A program made the position numbers and the translations under genes. A DNA stretch of 64,000 bases, from NCBI RefSeq assembly GCF_000564855.1, contig NZ_AYXG01000241.1, positions 62,001-126,000 of the forward strand, given 5' to 3'. Shown here piece by piece: positions 56,560 through 64,000 of the stretch. Source of the stretch: Actinokineospora spheciospongiae (lineage in GTDB: Bacteria; Actinomycetota; Actinomycetes; Mycobacteriales; Pseudonocardiaceae). A model generated the notes under the pieces. That model saw only the letters and a program-made list of their open reading frames with translations. It was not told where the DNA came from and did not search any database. Positions within the stretch are counted from its first letter, which is position 1; each line of letters begins with the position of its first letter.

Positions 56560-57753
56560 TCAACCTAACCTCTCCGCCACCGGCAGCACGGCCCGCACCC
56601 GCCAGCCGCCCTCCGGGCGCGGTCCGGCCTGGAGGGTGCCGCCGAAGACGTTCGCCCGCTCCCGCATCCCGATCAACCCGTTGCCGCCGCCGGTGGTCAG
56701 GCCGGGCGCGGTGCCCAGCCCGGGGCCGCGGTCGGTGATGTCCAGCTCCACCCGGTCGCCGACCCGGGAGACCAGCACGTCCGCCCGCGCCCCCGGACCG
56801 GCGTGCTTGATCGTGTTGGTCAGCGCCTCCTGCACGATCCGGTAGACGCCCAGGCCGACGCCCGCGGGCAGCGAGTCCAGCTCCCCGGCCAGGTCCAGCC
56901 GCACCGGGACACCGGTCGCCCGGACCCGCTCGGCCAGCTCCGAGATGGACCGGGTGCCCGGTTGCGGTGCCCGCCCGGACCCGGTGCCGTCGCTGCGCAG
57001 CACGCCCAGCAGCCTGCGCAGCTCGGTCAGCGCCTCGCGGCCGGTCGTGGAGATCACCGCCAACGCCTGCTCGGCCGCCTCCGGCTGGGTGCGCACCGCG
57101 TAGGCGGCGCCGTCGGCCTGCACCACGATCACGCTCACCGCGTGCGCCACCACGTCGTGCAGCTCGCGGGCGATGCGGGTCCGCTCGTCGGCGACGGCGA
57201 TCCGGGCCTGCTGGTCGCGCTCGGTCTCCAACAGGTCCAGCCGCCGCTCGACCTCCACGTGGTAGGCCCGCCGGGCCCCGGAGAACTCCCCCAGCGTCCA
57301 GCACAGCGCGAACACCACCGAGAACACCGCGGCCGGGACCACCCCCTCCGGCAACCCCATCCGCCACACCGCCCAGGCCACCGTCCCCACGGTCAGCCAG
57401 GCCGCGTACAGCGTCGCCTGCCTGCGCCCGACGTAGGCCACCAGCGTGTAGAGGCAGATGCCCAGCGCCAGGTCCGCCATCCGGACCCGCATGTCGCCGC
57501 TGCCGGGCTCCGCGCCGTGGGTGAACAGTTGCAGGAACCCGGCGGCGAGGACGAGGTACGCGGCGAGCACCGGCCGGTGCCTGCGGACCAGCAGGGGCGC
57601 GAGCAACCCCACCCCGACCACCCAGAACCAGACCGACAGCGCGCCGTCGGGCAGGCCGCTGGTGACCAGCAGCTCCAGCCCGGCCAGCGCCAGGGCCAGC
57701 ACGGTGTCACCCGCCGTCGGGTGCGCTTTCAACCACAGGCTCAGCCGCCGCAC
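56560..57753 (-). CDS. NarL-type sensor histidine kinase
   Basis: 397 residues from a GTG at 57753 (VRRLSLWLKAHPTAG); the very long frame reaching 59562 is antisense to the dynamin gene. Five or six membrane helices occupy residues ~15-150 with no large extracellular loop, so it probably senses something in or at the membrane. HisKA_3 box IARELHDVVAHAVSVIVVQ carries the phospho-accepting His (about residue 197). The ATPase has QEALTNTIKHAG (N box), DITDRGPGLG (G1) and GNGLIGMRERANVFGG (G2). Partner of the adjacent regulator. Divergent from the dynamin operon by 156 bp. Confidence 0.92.
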   Translation of the reverse strand: MRRLSLWLKAHPTAGDTVLALALAGLELLVTSGLPDGALSVWFWVVGVGLLAPLLVRRHRPVLAAYLVLAAGFLQLFTHGAEPGSGDMRVRMADLALGICLYTLVAYVGRRQATLYAAWLTVGTVAWAVWRMGLPEGVVPAAVFSVVFALCWTLGEFSGARRAYHVEVERRLDLLETERDQQARIAVADERTRIARELHDVVAHAVSVIVVQADGAAYAVRTQPEAAEQALAVISTTGREALTELRRLLGVLRSDGTGSGRAPQPGTRSISELAERVRATGVPVRLDLAGELDSLPAGVGLGVYRIVQEALTNTIKHAGPGARADVLVSRVGDRVELDITDRGPGLGTAPGLTTGGGNGLIGMRERANVFGGTLQAGPRPEGGWRVRAVLPVAERLG

Positions 57754-57909
57754 CCGCCCAGCGTAGGTTCCGCGGCCGTTCCCGCGCGTCAGCCCGCCGT
57801 CGCACCCCGTGTCCTCCCCGAGGCTGACCGGCCGCCGCGTAGCGGCAAGCGGGGGACGCGGCGGAATCGACCATGGCACGATTCCCCCATACCGAGGGGA
57901 GGGACGGCC

Positions 57910-59487
57910 GTGACGACCGCGACCGAGCAGCAGCACCTCGCCGGACCGCTGTCCGCGGCGGTGGCGAACCTGTGCCAGCGCTTGCAGCCGCAGGTCTCGG
58001 CGCGGACCGCGGCCGGGTTCCGGGAGGTCCTGCGCAGGCTCTCCGCCCCGTTGCAGGTCGCGGTGGCCGGGCGGATCAAGTCGGGCAAGTCCACCCTGGT
58101 CAACGCGCTGATCGGGCGGCGGGTGGCGCCGACCGACGTCGGGGAGTGCACCCGGCTGGTCACCCGGTTCCAGTACGGGACGGTCGACCGGGTGGAGCTG
58201 GTGTTCTTCGACGGGCGCAAGCAGGTGCTCCCCTTCGACGTCGGCGGGATGATCCCGAACGACCTGGAGGTGGACTTCGACCAGGTCTCGCACCTGGAGG
58301 CGTACCTGACCAACGCCGTGCTGCGCGACCTGACCGTCATCGACACCCCCGGCCTCGGTTCCCTCGACGCGGCGTCGGTCAAGCGCACCGAGCAGCTCCT
58401 GGGCGCGGCCAAGCACGCCAAGCCCGACAGCGAGGACGAAGCCGGGGCGGGCGGCGACGAGCTGGACGACACCTCGCGCAACGCCGTGGCGGGCGCCGAG
58501 GCCGTCCTCTACGTGGTCACCCAGGGCGTGCGGGCCGACGACCAGCAGGCGCTCGCCGCGTTCACCGCCGCCACCGCCAGCCGCGAGGCCGGACCGGTCA
58601 ACGCGATCGCCGTGCTCAACAAGGCCGACACGATCACCCCGGAGTCGGTCGCGGGCAGCGACGGCGACGTGTGGAAGGCCGCGACCATGCTGGCGGAGAA
58701 GCAGGCCGCCACCCTCAAGCCCCGGGTCGCCGACGTCATCCCGGTCATCGGGCTGCTGGCCGAGTCCGCCGAGTCCGGCGGGTTCACCTCCGCCGACGCC
58801 GACGCCCTGCGCAGGCTGGCCGACCTCGACGACGCCACCTGGGAGACGATGCTGATCTCCGCCGACATCTTCACCACCTGGGACTGCGAGGTGCCCACCG
58901 GAACCCGGGTGCGGCTGCTGGAAACGCTCGACCTGTACGGCATCCGCACCGCCGTCGACGCGCTGCGCGCCGAGCCGGAGCTGACCGCGGGCGCGCTGCG
59001 GCGCAGGCTGCTCGACGCCTCCGGGCTCGCGGGCGTGCGCAACCGGCTGGACGCGGTCTTCCGCGCCCGCGCCGACGGCATCAAGGCCGCCGCCGCGCTG
59101 GCCAGCGTCACCGCGCTCGCGCACGCCTCCGGCGACCCCGGCGAGCGGCAGCGGGTGCACGACGCGATCGAGGTGCTGCTGGCCAAGCCGGAGGCCCACC
59201 AGCTCCGCCTGCTGGAGGCGCTGACCCTGGTCACCTCCGGCGCGGTGTCGATGCCCGACGACCTGGCCGAGGAGGTGCTGCGGGTGGGCAGCAGCGCCGT
59301 CGTCGGCGAGCAGCTCGGCATGAAGGGGCGCCCGCACAAGGAGCTGTCGGCGTACGCGCTGGAGCGCGCGGGCTGGTGGCGGTCGTTCGCGTCCTTCGGT
59401 GCCACGCCCGCGCAGAGCCGGGTCGCGCACGTGGTGCACCGCTCGTACTTCCTGATCTGGCAGCAACTCCGCGAACAGGCTGGGTGA
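57910..59487 (+). CDS. Dynamin-like GTPase (IniC/IniA-like), first of a pair
   Basis: 525 residues from a GTG behind GAGGGGAGGGACGG. The GTPase domain has the P-loop VAGRIKSGKSTLVNAL (G54-T62), a G2 Thr in VGECTRLVTRF, G3 DTPGLGSLD (about 145) and G4 LNKAD (about 237). An acidic insertion (SEDEAGAGGDELDD) lies in the switch region. The C-terminal half is alpha-helical without a clear membrane helix. It is a relative of the mycobacterial IniA/IniC proteins, which respond to wall-acting drugs and remodel membranes. First gene of a three-gene operon with a GrpE-like gene and a second dynamin gene. Confidence 0.87.
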   Translation: MTTATEQQHLAGPLSAAVANLCQRLQPQVSARTAAGFREVLRRLSAPLQVAVAGRIKSGKSTLVNALIGRRVAPTDVGECTRLVTRFQYGTVDRVELVFFDGRKQVLPFDVGGMIPNDLEVDFDQVSHLEAYLTNAVLRDLTVIDTPGLGSLDAASVKRTEQLLGAAKHAKPDSEDEAGAGGDELDDTSRNAVAGAEAVLYVVTQGVRADDQQALAAFTAATASREAGPVNAIAVLNKADTITPESVAGSDGDVWKAATMLAEKQAATLKPRVADVIPVIGLLAESAESGGFTSADADALRRLADLDDATWETMLISADIFTTWDCEVPTGTRVRLLETLDLYGIRTAVDALRAEPELTAGALRRRLLDASGLAGVRNRLDAVFRARADGIKAAAALASVTALAHASGDPGERQRVHDAIEVLLAKPEAHQLRLLEALTLVTSGAVSMPDDLAEEVLRVGSSAVVGEQLGMKGRPHKELSAYALERAGWWRSFASFGATPAQSRVAHVVHRSYFLIWQQLREQAG

Positions 59488-59488
59488 G

Positions 59489-60070
59489 ATGGCTTCCTGG
59501 TTCAAGGGCAAGCGCAAGGACTCCGGTGAGGACAACACCGTGGAGGTCCGGGCCCGGGTCATCGCCGACGCCGTGCACGCGGGCTCCTACGTCGAGCAGG
59601 CCCCGTCGGGGATGCTGCCGGTGCAGTACCCGCCCGCCACCGAGGCACCGCAGCAGCAGCCCCCGCAGCAGCAGGCACCGCAGTCGCCCCCGCAGGAGGA
59701 GGTCGAGTTGGAGAACGACTTCCGCGTCGAACCCGCGCTGGTCAGCATCGCCCCCGAGGTCTACGACCAGGTCCTCGACGAGCGCCGGGCGCTGGTGGCG
59801 CTGGCGCTCTACGCGCACGACCGGGCGCGCAGCTCCGGGGTGGCCGAGCGGATCGAGGCGGGGCTCGCCGAGGTCGGGGTCACCGCGCTGCGCCCCGACG
59901 GCGACGCCTTCGACCCGGCCGTGCACGAGGCCGGGGGCACCCTGGACACCGGGGACACCGCGCTCGACGGCACGGTCGCCGAGACCGAGGTGGTCGGGTT
60001 CAGTGACCGCGGCCTGGTGCTGCGGGCGCCGATCGTCACCGTCTACCGAGCGGGGGCGAGCACCGCGTGA
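59489..60070 (+). CDS. Short GrpE-like protein between two dynamin-like GTPases
   Basis: 193 residues, starting one base after the first GTPase. Residues ~50-70 are a Gln/Pro-rich linker. The C-terminal ~60 residues resemble the GrpE head: FDPAVHEAG (141-149), GTVAETEVVGF (161-171) and RGLVLRAPIVTVYR (174-187) parallel the GrpE pattern FDPxxHEA, GTVxxVxxxGY, RVLRPAxVxV. The preceding helix (ALVALALYAHDRARSSGVAE) is much shorter than the long GrpE coiled coil. No Hsp70 gene is adjacent. It may be a nucleotide-exchange or adaptor protein for the GTPases or for an Hsp70 encoded elsewhere. Confidence 0.75.
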   Translation: MASWFKGKRKDSGEDNTVEVRARVIADAVHAGSYVEQAPSGMLPVQYPPATEAPQQQPPQQQAPQSPPQEEVELENDFRVEPALVSIAPEVYDQVLDERRALVALALYAHDRARSSGVAERIEAGLAEVGVTALRPDGDAFDPAVHEAGGTLDTGDTALDGTVAETEVVGFSDRGLVLRAPIVTVYRAGASTA

Positions 60071-61905
60071 CCCAGGCCAAGGCGCAGCCGCTGTCGCTGC
60101 CCAAGCAGGTCGCCCAGGCCCGCGAGGCGCTGCTCAAGCTGCTGCGCGAGTCGGCCCCGGAGTCGGCGGCGTGGGTGGAGGAGCTCCGCGGAAAGCGCCG
60201 CAAGCTGCCCTCGGTGGTGGTCGTCGGCGAGACCAACCGGGGCAAGAGCTCCCTGGTCAACGCGATGATCGACGCGCCGGGCCTGTCCCCTGTGGACGCC
60301 GACGTCGCCACGGCGACCTACCTGGTGTTCGGGCACGCCGAGCAGTGGCAGGCGCGCGCCTGCTACCCCGGGCAGCTCGCGCCGGTGCCGGTGCCGCTCG
60401 ACCGGCTGGTCAACTGGGTCTCCGCCGCGCACGAGCTGCCCGACGGCGAGCTGCCGCCGCGCCACGTCGAGGTCGACGGCCCGGCGCCGCTGCTGGAGAA
60501 GCTGGTCATCGTCGACACCCCCGGCGTCGGCGGGTTGGACTCGGTGCACGGCGAACTGGCCGTGGAGGCCGCCGCCACCGCCACCGCGCTGCTGTTCGTG
60601 GTCGACGCCTCGGCGCCGTTCACCTCCGGCGAGCTGGACTTCCTGGCGGGCATCGGCGACCGGGTCGAGACCGTCGTCTTCGCACTGTCCAAGGTGGACG
60701 CCTACCGCGGGTGGCGGCAGGTGCTGGAGGCGAACCGGGCGCTGCTGGCCGAGCACGCGCCCCGGTTCGCCGACGCCACCTTCCACCCGGTGTCCTCGCG
60801 GGTGCACGACATGGCCGCCAAGGCACCCACCCCCGAGGCCGCGGGCATGCTCCGGGAGCGCTCCGGCGTGCCGGAGCTGCTGGCCGCGCTGGAGTCGCTG
60901 CTGGTCGGCCGCTCCGCCATGCTGGGCGAGGCCAACACCCTGCGCGCGCTGTCGTCGGCCCTGGGCGAGCTGAAGGTGCTGCTGGACAACGAGCGCCGCG
61001 CGCTGACCACCGGCGAGGCGGAGGCGGAGGCGCTGCGCGCGCGCAAGGACGAGCTGACCGCCGAACGCCGCTCCTCCACCCGCGGCTGGCAGGTGAAGCT
61101 GCGCAGCGAGGTCCAGCGCGCCCGGCTGGAGAACGCCCACGAGGTCAGCCGGGAGATGCGCGACCTGCAGTCCTGGTTCCGCCAGGCCATCGACAACGCC
61201 GACCGCGACCAGCTCAAGCTGCTGCCCGCCCACGTCGACACCGCCATGCAGATGGTGTCCGGCCGGGTCAGCGAACGCGTCGGCGCCCGGCTCAACCAGG
61301 TGGCCGACACGGTGCTCGCGGAGTTGTTCTCCGCGGACGAACTGGAGGTGATCCGCTCCCAGTTCGCGCGGTCCGGGCACTCGCAGGTGATCCTGCGCGG
61401 CGCCGAGAAGCGCACGCCCACCGCCGAGGACAAGCTGCTGGTGTTCATGGGCGGGGTCAGCGGCATCGGCGCCGGGAAGATGGCGGTGCTGCCGCTGGCG
61501 GGCGCGGTCGCCGCGCCGATCCTGCTGGTGCCCACGATCATCATCGGCCTCGGCGCGGGCTGGTGGATCGCGCGCACCCGCAAGCACACCGCGGACAAGG
61601 CGCACATGAAGACCTGGCTCAACGAGTCCATCGCCGACTCCCGGTCCACCCTGGACCAACTGGTCACCGAGCAGCTCATCGACGCGGAGTCGCAGTTGTC
61701 GCTGGCCCTCGACGAGGCGCTGGGCAAGCGCATCACCGGGATCGAGGAGCAGTTGCGCGAGGTGGACAAGGCGCTGCGGCTGGACGTGGCCGAACGGCAG
61801 AAGCGGACCACCTCGGTGAACAAGCGCCTCGCCGAGGTGACGGCCGGGCGGGAACGCGCGGAGAAGCTCCTCGCCGACATCCGCGCGGTCCGGGACAAGA
61901 GATGA
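60067..61905 (+). CDS. Dynamin-like GTPase (IniA-like), second of a pair
   Basis: 612 residues from a GTG that overlaps the previous stop (GTGA). P-loop VVVGETNRGKSSLVNAM (G54-S62), G3 DTPGVGGLD (about 149) and a G4-like SKVD (about 207). Long coiled helices (ALTTGEAEAEALRARKDELT and DAESQLSLALDEALGKRITG) form the stalk. Between them is a hydrophobic pair, MAVLPLAGAVAAPILLVPTI then IIGLGAGWWIA (about 472-502), that would insert in the membrane as in bacterial dynamin-like proteins. It likely forms a heteromer with the first GTPase for membrane repair or fusion (inferred from IniA and tandem BDLPs). Confidence 0.88.
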   Translation: MTQAKAQPLSLPKQVAQAREALLKLLRESAPESAAWVEELRGKRRKLPSVVVVGETNRGKSSLVNAMIDAPGLSPVDADVATATYLVFGHAEQWQARACYPGQLAPVPVPLDRLVNWVSAAHELPDGELPPRHVEVDGPAPLLEKLVIVDTPGVGGLDSVHGELAVEAAATATALLFVVDASAPFTSGELDFLAGIGDRVETVVFALSKVDAYRGWRQVLEANRALLAEHAPRFADATFHPVSSRVHDMAAKAPTPEAAGMLRERSGVPELLAALESLLVGRSAMLGEANTLRALSSALGELKVLLDNERRALTTGEAEAEALRARKDELTAERRSSTRGWQVKLRSEVQRARLENAHEVSREMRDLQSWFRQAIDNADRDQLKLLPAHVDTAMQMVSGRVSERVGARLNQVADTVLAELFSADELEVIRSQFARSGHSQVILRGAEKRTPTAEDKLLVFMGGVSGIGAGKMAVLPLAGAVAAPILLVPTIIIGLGAGWWIARTRKHTADKAHMKTWLNESIADSRSTLDQLVTEQLIDAESQLSLALDEALGKRITGIEEQLREVDKALRLDVAERQKRTTSVNKRLAEVTAGRERAEKLLADIRAVRDKR

Positions 61906-62017
61906 CCCGCACGCCGGGCACAAGAACCCCCGTAACGGCGGGAACCGGGCCGACGAATCGTCAGTCATACCCGCAACAAGCAGCTGAAGCCCGTGAGGGA
62001 CGAGTAAGGGGTACGTC

Positions 62018-62788
62018 ATGTACGTGGACGAGACCGGCGCGGACGACACCACCGACACCACCGCCGACGAGCAGGGCCACGACGTCCTCACCGTCGAGGT
62101 CGGTGGCGAGGAGTACGAGGTCAGCGAGAACTACGACTACGACGGCGACGGCGACAACGACGCGGCGGTCGTGCAGACCGAGGACGGCTACATGGCCTTC
62201 TCGGACTCCGACGGCGACGGCAACGCCGACACCGTGGTCGAGCTCGACAGCGAGGGCAACGTGACCGCCGCGGCCGAGTACGACGAGAGCTCCGGCGAGT
62301 GGACCGAGGCCGAGCCCGGCTCGGTGGCCAACCCCTCCGGCGACGGCGCCGACGACTCCGGCTCGTCCGCCCCCACCGCCGCCGACGACGACAGCGCCAC
62401 CGACAGCGGCACCTCCTCCGCGGGCGGCGGCGAGATCCTCGTCGACACCCCCGAGGGCGACATGACCGCGGGCACCGCCGAGTACGACTCCGACGGCGAC
62501 GGCGTCAACGACACCGCCGTGGTGACCGACGAGTCGGGCAGCACCTACGCCTTCACCGACACCGACGGTGACGGTTCCGCCGACCAGGCCGTGGTGATCG
62601 AGGCCGACGGCGACGTCACCGTGGCCCAGCACACCGGCGACGACGAGTGGACCACGGTGGAGACCGGCCACATCGGCGCGGACGGCGGCTACGAGGCCGA
62701 CGGCACCGGCTCCACCGGCGGCGACTCCGCGGGCGGCGAGCAGGGCGCGGGCGCCAGCACCGGCTCCGACGCCGCCTGGCAGGCCTGA
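62018..62788 (+). CDS. Acidic protein with duplicated DxDxDG calcium-loop module
   Basis: 256 residues, extremely acidic. Two copies of a ~74-residue module (25-98 and 141-214) each contain two EF-hand-like loops: DYDGDGDND (40-48), DSDGDGNAD (63-71), DSDGDGVND (157-165) and DTDGDGSAD (181-189), each followed by a beta strand such as TAVV or TVVEL and an EW(T)TVE-type end. A Ser/Asp/Gly linker joins them. The pattern resembles DUF6802 of actinomycetes as I recall it. No signal peptide or membrane helix is visible. Probably binds calcium. It follows the dynamin operon by 112 bp and has GTAAGGGG before its ATG. Confidence 0.75.
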   Translation: MYVDETGADDTTDTTADEQGHDVLTVEVGGEEYEVSENYDYDGDGDNDAAVVQTEDGYMAFSDSDGDGNADTVVELDSEGNVTAAAEYDESSGEWTEAEPGSVANPSGDGADDSGSSAPTAADDDSATDSGTSSAGGGEILVDTPEGDMTAGTAEYDSDGDGVNDTAVVTDESGSTYAFTDTDGDGSADQAVVIEADGDVTVAQHTGDDEWTTVETGHIGADGGYEADGTGSTGGDSAGGEQGAGASTGSDAAWQA

Positions 62789-63153
62789 TCCCCGCACGGC
62801 AGGACCCCAGGACCCCCGGTGCCGCTCGCACCGGGGGTCCTGTCCGTCTCCCCCGGTGGACGTGGGGGATTTCACTGCCGGTGATGGTTGTTCCGGAAAC
62901 GAACACCCACCAGCCGCAATCACCGCAGCGTTCGAGTTCTGAATCGATTCCCTGATCGGTCTTGTGAGGGAGCCGACAGGACAGACATCGGTTACCTGCG
63001 CGTCACTTCGCTAACCTCGATGTATTCCTTCACGGCCAGCACCCGCTCCGTCCTGGGGCGGGTACCGAGCCCATTCGATGAGGACACCGACGTCCGGTCG
63101 GGACAAGGGCGTCCTGATCGGCATTTCGGCGTTCAGTCAGGAGACGAGGCGAG
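62789..63153. other. 365-bp region before the PEP carboxykinase gene
   Basis: Holds a terminator hairpin at 62808-62842, then an AT-richer stretch from about 62870 to 63030 that is probably the carboxykinase promoter with a long leader. No open frame with protein-like composition or RNA gene was recognised. Confidence 0.7.
62808..62842 (+). terminator. Terminator after the DxDxDG-repeat gene
   Basis: CAGGACCCCCGGTGC and GCACCGGGGGTCCTG are perfect 15-bp arms with loop CGCTC, 19 bp past the stop. Confidence 0.85.
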
Positions 63154-64000
63154 ATGACGGCAGTGACTATCCCTGGCGTTGACCAGGCACCGACCACGCA
63201 CAAACGGCTCCTGGCCTGGGTGCGTGAGGTGGCCGAGCTGACTACTCCGGACGCCGTGGTCTGGGTCGACGGGTCCGAGGAGGAGTGGACCAGGGTCACC
63301 GACAAGCTGGTGGCCGCGGGCACCTTCACCCGCCTGGAGAAGAAGCCGAACTCGTTCTACGCCGCCTCCGACCCCAACGACGTGGCCCGCGTCGAGGAGC
63401 GCACCTACATCTGCTCGGCCGACGAGGCCGACGCCGGTCCCACCAACAACTGGATGGACCCGGCCGAGATGAAGGCCATCATGACCGAGCTGTACCGGGG
63501 GTGCATGCGCGGTCGCACGATGTACGTGATCCCGTTCTGCATGGGCCCGCTGGACGCCGACTCGCCGATGCTGGGCGTGGAGATCAGCGACTCCGAGTAC
63601 GTCGTGGCCTCGATGCGGATCATGACCCGGATGGGCGCGCAGGCCCTCGACCGCTTCATCGACGCCGACGGCACCGAGCGCGACTTCGTCCCGGCGCTGC
63701 ACTCCATCGGCGCCCCGCTCGAGCCGGGCCAGGCCGACGTCGCGTGGCCGTGCAACGACACCAAGTACATCGTGCACTTCCCGGAGGAGCGTCTCATCTG
63801 GAGCTTCGGCTCCGGCTACGGCGGCAACGCGCTGCTGGGCAAGAAGTGCTACTCGCTGCGCATCGCCTCGGTGATCGGCCGCGACGAGGGCTGGCTCGCC
63901 GAGCACATGCTGATCCTCAAGCTGACCTCCCCCGAGGACAAGGTCTACTTCGTCGCGGCCGCGTTCCCCAGCGCCTGCGGCAAGACCAACCTGGCCATGC
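63154..64000 (+). CDS. pckG: Phosphoenolpyruvate carboxykinase (GTP), N-terminal part (cut by window edge)
   Basis: The first 282 residues from the ATG at 63154, which follows CAGGAGACGAGGCGAG. Family blocks: [94 protein letters not shown] and, at the right edge, the kinase-1a P-loop [14 protein letters not shown] whose Cys is the reactive one of the GTP form. It converts oxaloacetate to PEP in gluconeogenesis. GTP use and the monomer type match the actinomycete enzyme. About 330 residues are expected beyond the window. Confidence 0.97.
   Translation, partial: MTAVTIPGVDQAPTTHKRLLAWVREVAELTTPDAVVWVDGSEEEWTRVTDKLVAAGTFTRLEKKPNSFYAASDPNDVARVEERTYICSADEADAGPTNNWMDPAEMKAIMTELYRGCMRGRTMYVIPFCMGPLDADSPMLGVEISDSEYVVASMRIMTRMGAQALDRFIDADGTERDFVPALHSIGAPLEPGQADVAWPCNDTKYIVHFPEERLIWSFGSGYGGNALLGKKCYSLRIASVIGRDEGWLAEHMLILKLTSPEDKVYFVAAAFPSACGKTNLAM

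Noticed and set aside
57873-62264. A 1463-codon plus-strand frame across the dynamin operon
   Set aside because: Arg/Gly/Pro-rich nonsense in a frame offset from the three real genes.

Overview
The window is very GC-rich chromosomal DNA with GTG/TTG starts, many GTGA/ATGA start-stop overlaps, scarce ribosome-binding sites at some regulator genes, and families typical of actinomycetes (XRE-DUF5753/DUF397 pairs, DUF1707, DUF5318, ino1, TTGTCCACA-type DnaA boxes). Gene content and order resemble the Mycobacterium tuberculosis blocks ino1-PadR-DUF5318-ponA1-DUF2029-rpsF-ssb-rpsR-rplI-dnaB and trmB-pckA (remembered, not searched). I infer a filamentous actinomycete of the Pseudonocardiales; the genus cannot be fixed from the sequence. 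No transposase, tRNA, rRNA or CRISPR array was seen.

Layout. 1-9.4 kb: end of tdh and kbl (threonine catabolism), an XRE/DUF397 pair, a PadR gene with a small partner, a TetR/MMPL exporter pair, a ribokinase-like gene, a methyltransferase, a TetR gene and a probable frameshifted remnant. 9.4-15.3 kb: DUF1707 protein, a MacRS-like two-component system, an AI-2E family transporter, and a divergent beta-solenoid membrane protein. 15.5-22.2 kb: two secreted proteins, one built from about thirteen 51-residue chaplin-like repeats, then a secreted tripeptidyl-aminopeptidase-like hydrolase. 22.2-26.8 kb: three divergent regulator/target pairs (TetR/SDR, HTH/methionine aminopeptidase, TetR/FAD monooxygenase), each with visible inverted repeats.

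26.8-30.2 kb: dnaB, a 230-bp cluster of paired DnaA boxes, and the rplI-rpsR-ssb-rpsF operon on the minus strand. 30.3-44.5 kb: two paralogous secreted/anchored proteins, endonuclease IV, a DUF2029/GT87 membrane protein, rarD, a lower-GC Panacea-Fic toxin-antitoxin module, a second GT87 protein, a class A penicillin-binding protein with a giant Gly/Pro-rich cytoplasmic tail, DUF5318, PadR and ino1.

44.6-64 kb: a Tat-exported PhoX-like phosphatase, an SDR, an operon of trmB, a divergent nitric-oxide-synthase-fold protein and an MTA/SAH-deaminase-like amidohydrolase, an ABC exporter with duplicated permeases, a TetR-SDR operon, a NarL-type two-component system, a dynamin/GrpE-like/dynamin operon, a duplicated DxDxDG-repeat acidic protein, and the start of GTP-dependent PEP carboxykinase.

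The best leads are the NOS-like protein, which keeps the heme-ligand cysteine but lacks the proximal tryptophan and the arginine-binding glutamate; the chaplin-like repeat protein; the dynamin-GrpE-dynamin operon with no Hsp70 beside it; the paired DnaA boxes in front of dnaB; and the Panacea-Fic insertion into otherwise conserved gene order.
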